A DNA stretch of 64,000 bases from Paenibacillus sp. NEAU-GSW1 (lineage in GTDB: Bacteria > Bacillota > Bacilli > Paenibacillales > Paenibacillaceae). Below the pieces are notes generated by a model, which had not been told where the DNA came from, did no database searches, and saw only the letters and a program-made list of their open reading frames with translations. The stretch covers positions 1 to 64,000 of the forward strand of contig NZ_WOVL01000025.1 of NCBI RefSeq assembly GCF_009737085.1. The letters are read 5' to 3'. Of the stretch, positions 27,586 to 35,278 are shown in pieces. The translations under genes and the position numbers were made by a program. Position 1 is the first letter of the stretch. Each line of letters starts with the position of its first letter.

Positions 27586-27774
27586 CTACATGACCTCCTT
27601 TTTCAAATAAGCGGCAAGCATCGTTTGCGCCTGCTCGTGAGTGGTGCCTTGTCCATCGTTTAAAATGGCGGCTAAAATGTCTTTCTCCGTCGCCGAATAC
27701 TTTTTCGAAGCAAGCAATTGCTGCTTGCTATGAATAGCGGCGGTTGGCGTTGCCGTCTGTTCGTTGTTCCCCAT
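27586..27774 (-). CDS. Small conserved tail-operon protein
   Basis: The 62-residue product MGNNEQTATPTAAIHSKQQL has a helical core (SATEKDILAAILNDGQGTTHEQAQTMLAAYLKKEVM, read in two parts). Small genes in this position ahead of the sheath are usual in PBSX-like clusters. Its start follows GGAGGGATACAAGCT, a good ribosome site. No function is known; a DNA or assembly role is possible. Confidence 0.7.
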   Translation of the reverse strand: MGNNEQTATPTAAIHSKQQLLASKKYSATEKDILAAILNDGQGTTHEQAQTMLAAYLKKEVM

Positions 27775-27867
27775 AGCTTGTATCCCTCCGTATCGTTTCC
27801 CTGCTCCTCATTGACGACCAACGTTTAACCCGGACCTGACCGTTACATACGATCACCCCCTCTTCCA

Positions 27868-27905
27868 AAATAAAAAGGACGATCGGCTTGTTTCGCCGCT
27901 CGTCC
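27868..27905 (-). terminator. Terminator-like hairpin ahead of the tail operon
   Basis: On the minus strand GGACGAGCGGC-GAAACAA-GCCGATCGTCC is followed by TTTTTATTTT. It stands between the late activator gene and the first tail gene, so tail transcription needs either its own promoter or read-through of this site. Confidence 0.72.
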
Positions 27906-27978
27906 CCGCTGCTGATGAAGTATTTCACAATATCATAGTAGCACGGTTTTTAGAGCGAAATCGGACAAGCCGCGGACT

Positions 27979-28623
27979 TCATTCGGACAAAAACCGGACA
28001 AGCTCCAGCGATGCCTTTTGCCGCCATCTGCGGAAGGTTCGGTCTACAATCCCAAGCTCGGAAGCGACGAATTCCGCCGGACGCCCTTCAATATAACGAA
28101 GCCTCAATAATCGTTCATACTCAGGAAAACAAGACTGCAGCGCCTCCATCGCCTGATCGATCGCTTTCAGCTGCCTCTCCAGGTCTTGCAGCTCGCTGAC
28201 CCGGTTAATAACGCCTTCATAGCCTTCCGCTGCGGCTCCGGCTCTTGCTTCAATTACTTTCTCGATCTTGCGGCTTAACTCGCGGAGCAGCTTCTCATCC
28301 TCCGGGGCTGCGGATTGCGCATGGAGGGCAGCCTGCTTTACTTCTTTCATCTGCGCTTTCGTGCCGGTCGGATAGCTGGTTAAATGACTATGCGCCGCCT
28401 GCTCCATTTGCTGCTCCCTTTTGTTTAAGTACATATAAGAAGGCATGGACCGCAGCTGGCGGTGCAGCTCTTGCAGCTTGTCGTCTTCGTAAACGGAGCT
28501 GACTGTCACTCCGCTGCCGACCGGCTGCTTTTCAATCCATTTTTTCCGCGCAACGAGACGCTTGTAACCTTTTAACTGTTCAACGACATCCTGCTCCAGG
28601 TTTAGTTCCATGTTTTTGTTCAT
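27979..28623 (-). CDS. Late-gene activator, Xpf-like sigma-related protein
   Basis: The 214-residue helical protein ends in a sigma-70 region-4-like helix-turn-helix (RLRYIEGRPAEFVASELGI, then DRTFRRWRQKAS). Its place at the head of the cluster, divergent from the repressor, matches PBSX xpf, which switches on the late operon. The middle region is coiled coil. ATG 28623 follows GGAGGC. One repressor operator copy lies 34 bases upstream, so its expression is likely the commitment step. Confidence 0.78.
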   Translation of the reverse strand: MNKNMELNLEQDVVEQLKGYKRLVARKKWIEKQPVGSGVTVSSVYEDDKLQELHRQLRSMPSYMYLNKREQQMEQAAHSHLTSYPTGTKAQMKEVKQAALHAQSAAPEDEKLLRELSRKIEKVIEARAGAAAEGYEGVINRVSELQDLERQLKAIDQAMEALQSCFPEYERLLRLRYIEGRPAEFVASELGIVDRTFRRWRQKASLELVRFLSE

Positions 28624-28656
28624 ATAAAAGCCTCCATTCGAGATTGTTTGATGATA

Positions 28657-28671
28657 GGTATTTAAAATACC
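28657..28671. promoter_or_regulatory. Tail-cluster operator O1
   Basis: GGTATTTAAAATACC, a perfect palindrome with one central base, lies 34 bases before the late activator start. It is one of four related 15-base sites in this divergent region. Confidence 0.7.
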
Positions 28672-28720
28672 CTATGAAGTGAAAAAAAGATGCTTGTCTG
28701 CTAATGGGTCTCCGGTGATA

Positions 28721-28749
28721 TTGACATTACCCTTTGATCTCAATAAACT
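28721..28749 (+). promoter_or_regulatory. Candidate repressor-gene promoter
   Basis: TTGACA (28721-28726) and TAAACT (28744-28749) are 17 bases apart and face the repressor gene. The -10 is a weak match; the operators at 28758-28835 lie downstream and could block elongation or mark other promoters. Confidence 0.4.
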
Positions 28750-28757
28750 GGTTATAG

Positions 28758-28772
28758 AGTATTTATAATACG
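28758..28772. promoter_or_regulatory. Tail-cluster operator O2
   Basis: AGTATTTATAATACG keeps the GTATT-AATAC half sites of O1 with two outer and one central change. Confidence 0.6.
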
Positions 28773-28799
28773 ATTTCTCTTTACAAGCCCATTATATTT

Positions 28800-28814
28800 G
28801 GTAATATAAATACC
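28800..28814. promoter_or_regulatory. Tail-cluster operator O3
   Basis: GGTAATATAAATACC keeps GGTA and TACC at the same spacing as O1. Confidence 0.6.
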
Positions 28815-28820
28815 GTCAAG

Positions 28821-28835
28821 TGTATTTAAAATACC
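28821..28835. promoter_or_regulatory. Tail-cluster operator O4
   Basis: TGTATTTAAAATACC differs from O1 only in the first base and lies 28 bases before the repressor start codon, in position to autoregulate it. Confidence 0.68.
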
Positions 28836-28863
28836 GTTTCGATAAAAATGGAGGATGAAGACA

Positions 28864-29283
28864 ATGACGATTGGGGCAAGAATCAAGGATCTGCGGACAA
28901 AAAATGGCCTAACGCAGCAGGATATTGCGGAGAAGCTCGGAATGGGGCGTTCCAACTTCGGCCACATCGAAAATGACCGTGTCGTGCCGTCCAGCGGCGA
29001 CTTGCAGAAGATTGCTGATATTTTGGACACGACTGCCGACTTTTTGCTTGGCCGGGAGCCGTCTCCCGAATCGATTCCCGAGTGGGCAACGTATAAAGAC
29101 AAGCGGGATTTCAAAAAAATGCTCGAAGAAGAAGGCGACCTCATGTTCGACGGCGTGCCTTTAAGCGATACGGACAGGCAGCGCGTTATGGATGTGCTGA
29201 CCGGACTGTTCTGGGAAGCCAAGCAAATGAATAAACGCCCTAAAAAAACGGAACCAGAGGATCCGACTAACCAAGACAAGTAG
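28864..29283 (+). CDS. Xre-family repressor of the tail cluster
   Basis: The 139-residue product has an N-terminal HTH_3 domain: MTIGARIKDLRTKNGLTQQD, then IAEKLGMGRSNFGHIENDR. This is the cro/CI/Xre type. A C-terminal helical region follows. It is transcribed away from the late activator and should bind the four GTATTT-type operators. ATG 28864 was chosen because GGAGG lies nine bases upstream; the ATG at 28855 is too close. It is followed at eight bases by the ImmA-like protease gene, which may inactivate it on DNA damage. Confidence 0.9.
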   Translation: MTIGARIKDLRTKNGLTQQDIAEKLGMGRSNFGHIENDRVVPSSGDLQKIADILDTTADFLLGREPSPESIPEWATYKDKRDFKKMLEEEGDLMFDGVPLSDTDRQRVMDVLTGLFWEAKQMNKRPKKTEPEDPTNQDK

Positions 29284-29291
29284 GTGATGCC

Positions 29292-29702
29292 ATGGACAAA
29301 CTAATCTTGCGGCTTATCCGAAAATTCCAGACGAACGATCCTTTTGTCATCGCAGAGGGGCTTGGCATCCATATCCGGTATGCCGATCTGGGCGATGCAA
29401 CGAAAGGACTCTACTTTAAAAAGCTGAGGCGGCGCTTTATCGTTATCCACGAGCTGCTGCCGGATGATTGGCGGCGTTTCGTCTGCGCGCATGAACTCGG
29501 TCACGATAGGCTGCATCCGGGATTCAACCGATTTTGGCTCGACGAGCAATCTTTTTTTAACGTGGGAAAGTATGAGCGGCAAGCCAACAAGTTTGCGGTC
29601 CGGCTGCTCACATCCGGGGATACGCTGGAATTGAGCGAGTCCGTAGGCGAGCTTCTCGCCCGGAACGGCGTCCCGCGTGAGATGGAGAAGTTTTACTTTT
29701 AG
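29292..29702 (+). CDS. ImmA/IrrE-family metallopeptidase
   Basis: The 136-residue product has the zinc motif HELGHD and a downstream YERQANKFA helix supplying the third ligand, as in ImmA and IrrE proteases that cleave Xre-type repressors. It pairs with the repressor gene just upstream (AGGTGATG ribosome site, eight-base gap). The likely role is induction of the tail cluster after DNA damage, as ImmA does for ICEBs1. It is on the short side for the family, but the core is complete. Confidence 0.88.
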   Translation: MDKLILRLIRKFQTNDPFVIAEGLGIHIRYADLGDATKGLYFKKLRRRFIVIHELLPDDWRRFVCAHELGHDRLHPGFNRFWLDEQSFFNVGKYERQANKFAVRLLTSGDTLELSESVGELLARNGVPREMEKFYF

Positions 29703-29710
29703 ATCGCGGA

Positions 29711-29747
29711 GAAAACAAAAAAAGGCCAATCGGCCTTTTTTGTTTTC
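29711..29747. terminator. Bidirectional terminator after the ImmA-like gene
   Basis: GAAAACAAAAAA-GGCC-AATC-GGCC-TTTTTTGTTTTC is nearly a perfect palindrome, with A-run and T-run on either side. It ends the repressor-protease unit and may stop transcripts from the opposite side. Confidence 0.88.
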
Positions 29748-29811
29748 AGGTACAGTTTTGTGCCAATTAGCCTCCTGCACGGTGAAACCTTTCAATTGTG
29801 CAGGCTTTCTC

Positions 29812-30294
29812 CTACACATACTTCCCAAGAACATCAGCAAACTCGGTCAAACAACGCGCATCCGTCTCGTCGAAACGCGCAAACTCGGGGCTGTCGATGT
29901 CAAGCACGCCAATGATCCGCCCATCGCGCCGCAGCGGAATAACAAGCTCCGAGTTCGAAGCGCTGTCGCAAGCGATATGTCCGGGAAATTGATGCACATC
30001 ATCGACAAGCACCGCTTCGCCCCGGCTGACAGCCGTCCCGCATACTCCTTTGCCGACCGCAATCCGCGTGCATGCCGGTTTCCCCTGGAATGGGCCTAAC
30101 ACGAGCGTATCTTCTCCTTCAAGCATATAAAACCCAACCCAATTAATCCGCTCCAAAAAAACGCCCAACAGCGCCGATGCGTTCGCCAAATTGGCGATTC
30201 GGCTCGGCTCATCCTCTATTAATGCGGTCAGCTGCTTAAGCAGCATCCCGTAATTTTCCTCTTTCGATCCGCTGTAGGATTCGTTCGCAAACAT
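29812..30294 (-). CDS. msrC: Free methionine-(R)-sulfoxide reductase, GAF type
   Basis: The 160-residue GAF-domain protein has the three fRMsr cysteines: KPACTRIAVGKGVCG (Cys75, Cys85) and HIACDSASNSE (Cys109). It reduces free methionine-R-sulfoxide to methionine in the cytoplasm, using thioredoxin as electron source. The size is normal for YtsP-type enzymes, and INWVGFYM and IPLRRDGRIIGVLDIDSP are family hallmarks. The start MFANESYSG at 30294 is usual. It appears to be a single-gene unit. Confidence 0.93.
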   Translation of the reverse strand: MFANESYSGSKEENYGMLLKQLTALIEDEPSRIANLANASALLGVFLERINWVGFYMLEGEDTLVLGPFQGKPACTRIAVGKGVCGTAVSRGEAVLVDDVHQFPGHIACDSASNSELVIPLRRDGRIIGVLDIDSPEFARFDETDARCLTEFADVLGKYV

Positions 30295-30438
30295 GTCCAG
30301 TCGCCTCTTTTCTATTCAAACCAGTAATCATCTATTACAAATCGATAGATTCTGAATAGCATATCCTATTCGATAACTATAATGAGCTTATTCATTCGAA
30401 GCAAGTTTTGCTTCGCAGAACTTTTTGGGAGGTATAGA

Positions 30439-31008
30439 ATGAACAAAAAAAAGGTCGCTTCCTCTACTCGGAAGCAACGCGCAAGAAGCTTGTCCTCTTC
30501 GACGAAGCGAAGACATAAAGTCACTCGCAAATATCGGCTGATTCTCGCCAAACGGCGAAGGGCGCGCATTAAGCAGCTGTACGCTGACGACGTGTTCAGT
30601 TTGACCAATAAGGAACGGGTTGCAGCCGGTCTTCTCCCTCTGCAGAAGCTGTTCATTACGGCTGATTTGCCGAACGGCGAAATGCTCACCACAGATCAGC
30701 TAAACGATATTGCCACACTGAAGGCAAGAGATATGCGTGACAACAACTACTTCTCCCATACGTCCCCCACTTACGGATCGCCCGGACAAATGCTGACAGA
30801 CTTTGGCGTGGAATGGACCGCCTACGGCGAGAACATCGCTGCCGGACAGCTCACTCCGGAAGCGGTTATGGAATCGTGGATGAACAGTCCCGGCCATCGC
30901 GCCAACATCTTAAATCCGAACTTCACCCATCTCGGTGTCGGCTATGTGCCCGGCAATGATCAAAATGACTACAAAACCTATTGGGCACAACTATTCGTCC
31001 GTCTATAG
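30439..31008 (+). CDS. CAP-domain (SCP/PR1-like) protein with basic N-terminus
   Basis: The 189-residue product has a C-terminal CAP domain (about residues 55-189): LTNKERVAAGLLPL, DMRDNNYFSHTSP, GENIAAG and MNSPGHRANILNPNFTHLGVGYV, the YkwD-like pattern. Its first 50 residues are very rich in Lys, Arg and Ser (MNKKKVASSTRKQRARS onward) with no hydrophobic signal peptide, unusual for a family that is normally exported. It may be spore-associated or exported by another route; that is inference. The start has GGGAGG eight bases ahead. Confidence 0.85.
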   Translation: MNKKKVASSTRKQRARSLSSSTKRRHKVTRKYRLILAKRRRARIKQLYADDVFSLTNKERVAAGLLPLQKLFITADLPNGEMLTTDQLNDIATLKARDMRDNNYFSHTSPTYGSPGQMLTDFGVEWTAYGENIAAGQLTPEAVMESWMNSPGHRANILNPNFTHLGVGYVPGNDQNDYKTYWAQLFVRL

Positions 31009-31067
31009 GCCTCTCCCAGTTCTCGAATAAAACCATCGCCTATCCAGCAGCAGCGATATCGCAACGC

Positions 31068-31511
31068 TTAGTCCAAAAAGCCGACAACCACATTCAGTTT
31101 TTCCAGATCGGTCGGGGCAATCTTTAATGTCGACATCGGATCTCCTGAACCTCCGTAAATATAAGGATATCGGTAAAGCTCTCGGTCCACGATACAGGGC
31201 AAAGAAAGCGCAAGAGGGACGCTGCCGACGGCATATCCGGTTATTTGCTGAACTTCCTTAGGACTTGCCATTTTTAATGGGCCGCAGCCTATGAGTTCCG
31301 ACACTTCCTCAAGATTTACGCGCCCTCGATTTCCGGAAGCAATCAATGCGTAAAATTCTGTTTCTGATTTGAGAACTAACGCAGGGGCCGTCTGTCCGGC
31401 TTCAATCCCAAAATAGATGGCTCCTTCTTGTGCTGAGCGAATCTGCTTCTCATGGCGGATGAGATCATACTGAACTTCGTTTTGTTGCAAAGTCGTTAAG
31501 ACGTTGTTCAT
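31068..31511 (-). CDS. YbaK/EbsC-type aminoacyl-tRNA deacylase
   Basis: The 147-residue product is a single YbaK domain (residues about 20-145), with ALVLKSETEFYALIASGNR, and GGSGDPMSTLKIAPTDL matching the substrate-binding end. Proteins of this kind hydrolyse misacylated tRNA, most often Cys- or Ala-tRNA(Pro). ATG 31511 is the preferred start; TTG 31517 is closer to the GGGAG and cannot be excluded. It is alone in its unit. Confidence 0.88.
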   Translation of the reverse strand: MNNVLTTLQQNEVQYDLIRHEKQIRSAQEGAIYFGIEAGQTAPALVLKSETEFYALIASGNRGRVNLEEVSELIGCGPLKMASPKEVQQITGYAVGSVPLALSLPCIVDRELYRYPYIYGGSGDPMSTLKIAPTDLEKLNVVVGFLD

Positions 31512-31737
31512 TTTCAATCAATCTCCCTGCTCGTTTGAATTTCTTATTTCTACATTGCGTTAACACCATTCGACTTTTACTTGGATTATCCTTTATTTAC
31601 ATTTATTCACTCAGACATAGTACAGAACTCGTCAAAGCGTCAGAAACCTTTCTTCCTCTCACTGCGTCTAACCAATCGCGGCAATTTTTTCAATATGCAA
31701 TGAAAGCGGTCATTCAAACTCATAGAGGTGAACTAAC

Positions 31738-32334
31738 GTGATCATTTGGATTAACGGCGCATTTGGGGCAGGAAAATCGCAAACCGCCTATGAGCTTCAT
31801 AGACGACTGGCCGGTTCTTTCGTTTTTGACCCGGAGAACGCAGGCTTTTATATTCGCAAGCAGCTTCCAATGACGATGCTGAAAGCCGACTTTCAAGACT
31901 ATCCGGTATGGCGCGAGATCAATTATGCCATGCTCAAATACATAAGCAAAGAATACAAGGGTCATATTATTGTCCCTATGACAGTTGTATCGCCCGCTTA
32001 TTTTCTGCAAATCATTGGCCAGTTAAAGCTTGACGGGCTGGACGTCCGACATTTCACGCTGTGGGCGTCTAAGCCGGTGCTGCTCAAGCGGCTGCGCAGC
32101 CGGGGAGACGGAGCCCGCTCTTGGGGAGCCGCGCAAATCGATCGCTGTATGCAGAGCTTGTCGGGCGAGCTGTTTCAAAAGCATTTGAACACCGACGAGA
32201 TGACAACAGAGCAAGTCGTACAAGCGATCGCAGCCGAGCTTGATTTAACTCTCCTTCCCGATAACCGGAGCAAGCTTCAGAAAAGCTTCGACCGCATCGC
32301 TACTCAGATTAAACAAATTCGCCTATTCAGCTGA
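31738..32334 (+). CDS. tmrB: TmrB-like ATP-binding tunicamycin resistance protein
   Basis: The 198-residue product matches the length and layout of Bacillus subtilis TmrB: MIIWINGAFGAGKSQTAYEL holds the P-loop, followed by DPENAGFYIRKQLP, DYPVWREINYAMLKY, IVPMTVVSP and LLKRLRSR with SWGAAQIDRC. TmrB binds ATP, associates with the membrane and lowers tunicamycin accumulation or binds the drug. It starts at GTG 31738 with GAGGTG ahead. It ends at a strong bidirectional terminator. Confidence 0.9.
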   Translation: MIIWINGAFGAGKSQTAYELHRRLAGSFVFDPENAGFYIRKQLPMTMLKADFQDYPVWREINYAMLKYISKEYKGHIIVPMTVVSPAYFLQIIGQLKLDGLDVRHFTLWASKPVLLKRLRSRGDGARSWGAAQIDRCMQSLSGELFQKHLNTDEMTTEQVVQAIAAELDLTLLPDNRSKLQKSFDRIATQIKQIRLFS

Positions 32335-32337
32335 TAT

Positions 32338-32394
32338 AAAAAAAGCTCCTTTCCCTATTTCGCATCGATAGCGAATCGGAAAGAAGCTTTTTTT
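32338..32394. terminator. Bidirectional terminator between tmrB and tyrS
   Basis: AAAAAAGCT-CTTTCC and GGAAAG-AGCTTTTTT form the stem with a long inner hairpin around CGCATCGATAGCG. T-runs on both strands allow it to end both convergent genes. Confidence 0.88.
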
Positions 32395-32405
32395 GCGCTT
32401 GGGCG

Positions 32406-33665
32406 CTATGTCAATTTCACTAGGCTGTAGTTTTTCTTGCCTTTGCGGATGATGATGAAGCGTCCGCCGATCGCGTGCTCCTCCGTTACTTCAAGCTCCA
32501 AGTCCCCGACGCGTTCGCCGTTCATCGAGATAGCGCCTTTCGTAATATCTTCGCGAGCTTGGCGTTTCGAAGGCTCAATGCCGAGCTCAACGAGCCAATC
32601 GACGATGTTCTTCGACTCTTTGCCCGCTTCAAACGTCGGCATTTCTTTAAAGCCTTGCTCGATTTCATCGGCTGTCAGTGATTTGATATCTCCGCTGAAC
32701 AAGGCCGCCGTAATGCGCTTTGCCTGCACCAGCATTTCTTCACTGTGGACGAATCGCGTCATTTCCTCGGCCAGCGCTTTTTGCGCTTCGCGCTTATGCG
32801 GCTCCGTTTGCACTTTCTCAGCCAGTCCGTCGATCGTTTCCTTGTCGAGAAACGTGAAGTATTTCAAATATTTCACGACGTCGCGGTCGTCGGTGTTCGC
32901 CCAGAATTGGTAGAACTCGAACGGCGTCGTTTTGTTCGGATCGAGCCAGATCGCGCCGCCTGCCGTTTTGCCGAATTTCGTGCCGTCCGCTTTCAGCATG
33001 AGCGGTATCGTCAGGCCGAATGCTTTCGCTTCGGAGCCTTCTTTTTTGCGAATGAGATCCAAGCCGCTCGTAATGTTGCCCCATTGGTCGGAGCCGCCGA
33101 TTTGCAGCTGCACGTCCTCGTGCTGGTACAGATGCAGGTAATCGAGCGATTGCAAAATTTGGTATGAAAATTCCGTGTACGAAATGCCGCTGTCAAGACG
33201 GCTCGACACAACGTCCTTCGCCAGCATCGTATTGATGCTGAAGTTTTTGCCGAAGTCGCGCAGGAAGTCTATTACGTTAATTTTATGCGTCCAATCGTAG
33301 TTGTTCACCATGCGCACGCCAGTGTCGCCTTCGGTAACAAACAGCTTTTTCATTTGCGCCGTCAAGGCGTCAACGTTCGCTTGCACCTGCTCCATCGTTT
33401 GCAGGGAACGCTCCGTTTGCCGTCCGCTCGGATCGCCGATTGTGCCCGTAGCGCCGCCGATCAGAATGACCGGACGGTGTCCCGCAAGCTGGAACCGTTT
33501 CAGCACCATAAACGGAATCAAGTGTCCGATGTGCATCGAATCGCCTGTCGGATCGACGCCACAGTAAAGCGATACCGATTTCGTATTCGTTAATTCGCGC
33601 AGCCCTTCCGCGTCCGTCTGTTGGTTAATGGCGTCGCGCCATTCGAGTTCATCAATAATGTTCAT
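32406..33665 (-). CDS. tyrS: Tyrosyl-tRNA synthetase
   Basis: The 419-residue class I synthetase charges tRNA-Tyr with tyrosine. It has the HIGH motif in MHIGHLIPF, the KMSKS equivalent KFGKTAGG, the tyrosine-pocket QILQSLDYLHLYQ and a C-terminal S4 RNA-binding domain (ITKGAISMNGERV). ATG 33665 follows AGGGGTTG by a good distance and gives MNIIDELEWRDAINQQ; the longer frame runs through the T-box terminator and is not used. A tyrosine-specific T-box leader lies upstream, so expression rises when tRNA-Tyr is uncharged. Confidence 0.97.
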   Translation of the reverse strand: MNIIDELEWRDAINQQTDAEGLRELTNTKSVSLYCGVDPTGDSMHIGHLIPFMVLKRFQLAGHRPVILIGGATGTIGDPSGRQTERSLQTMEQVQANVDALTAQMKKLFVTEGDTGVRMVNNYDWTHKINVIDFLRDFGKNFSINTMLAKDVVSSRLDSGISYTEFSYQILQSLDYLHLYQHEDVQLQIGGSDQWGNITSGLDLIRKKEGSEAKAFGLTIPLMLKADGTKFGKTAGGAIWLDPNKTTPFEFYQFWANTDDRDVVKYLKYFTFLDKETIDGLAEKVQTEPHKREAQKALAEEMTRFVHSEEMLVQAKRITAALFSGDIKSLTADEIEQGFKEMPTFEAGKESKNIVDWLVELGIEPSKRQAREDITKGAISMNGERVGDLELEVTEEHAIGGRFIIIRKGKKNYSLVKLT

Positions 33666-33709
33666 TTCTGTACAACCCCTTCTATCGAATAGATATACGT
33701 TATAGATTC

Positions 33710-33988
33710 CTATAAAAAACAAAAATCGCCCCTTGTCTATTGTAGACATAGGGACGATTGAATAACCGTGTTACCACCCAGATTGCACCAATGGCTCTAT
33801 GCGCTTTACGCGCGCCATTCATGCCGCTTTCAGCGAAATATCGTTCGCTACTCCGCTTGGCATTACCCAAGATACTCCAGAGTGTAATTCGCAGTCCTTT
33901 GTTTGTCCGGGTTTCATCACCCCCGGCTTTCTGGAACAGGGACAAAAGCTGCTACTGGTCTCTTTCAACGTATGTCAGCTATAAGATT
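33710..33988 (-). promoter_or_regulatory. T-box riboswitch of tyrS (tyrosine)
   Basis: The minus-strand leader carries the T-box sequence TGGGTGGTAACACGG (33766-33780), which includes UGGU complementary to the ACCA end of tRNA-Tyr. Next comes a terminator stem (33721-33759: AATCGTCCC pairing with GGGGCGATT) and a T-run. A UAC tyrosine codon (33884-33886, within GAATTACACTC) is well placed as the specifier in stem I. The core uses GGTAACACGG where GGTACCGCGG is more usual. Confidence 0.93.
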
Positions 33989-33994
33989 ACAGAC

Positions 33995-34024
33995 AGTATA
34001 TCCGAATCGGAAAACGAAAGTCAA
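33995..34024 (-). promoter_or_regulatory. Promoter of the tyrS T-box transcript
   Basis: TTGACT (34019-34024) and TATACT (33995-34000) are separated by 18 bases on the minus strand. The -35 box overlaps the stop codon of the upstream hsdS gene. Confidence 0.65.
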
Positions 34025-35211
34025 TACGCAATAGCGGCAGGAGCAAGCTTGCCCGACATCAGCCTCGGAATGAGCGTATCGCGGAGAGCGGCGCAAGCTT
34101 CACTTTGCCGCTTGTTATTCTCGACCCGCTCGTACAGAACGCCTGCCGTTTGTTCGAACAGCGCTGCGGTTTCCGGATCCGGAAGCGCCAGCTTCGTATT
34201 TTTCACATCGGTTTGCGTGATAAGCGGCTGCGTCGACCCTCGGTTTAACGACGGGTAGTCGATATGCTTCAACACCTGATGGACGTACTCGTAACCCTCG
34301 CTTTGGATAACCAGCGTATTGTCCGAGGGCCAGCATTCGGTTTGGCAGCGCTGGACAACGCCATGCGTTCCTACGCGACCAATGACCAGAATCGGCTCAT
34401 TGTACAGGGCTTGATTGACATACCCCATCACAGAGCTTGCGCCAACGAGCGGAATGTTATATTCCTCGCTTCTCGTCTCCGATTTGCCGGCTGGACGCTT
34501 GCCGCTCGCAATGTCTGCAATGTCGTCGAGACAGCCAATGGACCACCCCGACGGAATCGGCCTGCCCAGCTCCTCGCTCCACACCATCTCGCCGCCGCTC
34601 GCTTGATAAGGCTCGCCATTGGCGTCCGGGAAGTTAAAATCGACAAACCATTGCTTGTAAATTGCTTGCGCCATCCGCTCCAGCACAAAGTTCTTGCGGA
34701 TATTCAGCTTGATTTTGTCGTCAAATGCAGAGAGAATCGCCGCTATCTCCAATTGCCGTTCCTTTGGAGGCAATTCCATTTCGAGATCTTTAATGACCGA
34801 AGGCGTAATCGCCGGGAACGTTGACGTGCTCGTCTCGGCGATCGCAGACAAATAGCTCGTAATCTCTTCTTGCGTCAAATAATAATACAAATATTGCGGC
34901 GACACCATTTCCTCATTGGCGGATATCGTTGCAAAACCGCTTGATGCGATCATATTGGGAACCGGTTGCTTAATAATGCCATAATGCTTCTGATTAGGCC
35001 GAACAGTCGAGATGAGAATATCGTTGGCCGATACGACCCTTTGCGCTCGGCTTGGAATGGCGTCAATACCAACCGTTAGCTTTTTCACTTCCGATATGAT
35101 GCCAGTCGTGAGACTTGCCGTGTCCAAATACTGAATATAGTCTAAGCTATGCTTTTTGGGCAGCGTGACCGCATTGAACGCAGCCAGGTCTGACACTTTA
35201 TATTTTGCCAT
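34021..35211 (-). CDS. hsdS: Type I restriction specificity subunit, second copy
   Basis: The 396-residue product has two target recognition domains (about residues 5-155 and 215-370), separated by a central conserved helix region with FDDKIKLNIRKNFVLERMAQ then AIYKQWFVDFNFP; a similar helix ends the protein (ACAALRDTLIPRLMSGKL). It would direct the methylase to a bipartite DNA site. ATG 35211 follows GGAGG by ten bases. It is not beside hsdM; it follows the 1455-residue gene by 67 bases and is separated from the hsdMSR genes by a terminator. Its recognition domains differ from those of the first hsdS. Confidence 0.9.
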   Translation of the reverse strand: MAKYKVSDLAAFNAVTLPKKHSLDYIQYLDTASLTTGIISEVKKLTVGIDAIPSRAQRVVSANDILISTVRPNQKHYGIIKQPVPNMIASSGFATISANEEMVSPQYLYYYLTQEEITSYLSAIAETSTSTFPAITPSVIKDLEMELPPKERQLEIAAILSAFDDKIKLNIRKNFVLERMAQAIYKQWFVDFNFPDANGEPYQASGGEMVWSEELGRPIPSGWSIGCLDDIADIASGKRPAGKSETRSEEYNIPLVGASSVMGYVNQALYNEPILVIGRVGTHGVVQRCQTECWPSDNTLVIQSEGYEYVHQVLKHIDYPSLNRGSTQPLITQTDVKNTKLALPDPETAALFEQTAGVLYERVENNKRQSEACAALRDTLIPRLMSGKLAPAAIAY

Positions 35212-35278
35212 TCGTAGAACGCCTCCGTTGTTTGTTTCCTGCTCGTGCTCGACGCCCGCGGTGACTACGACTACATGC

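Noticed and set aside
27728-27856. Possible 42-residue gene starting at GTG 27856 ahead of the sheath operon
   Set aside because: It overlaps the better-supported 62-residue gene by 47 bases, has a poorly spaced ribosome site and no recognised sequence. It could still be a regulatory frame.
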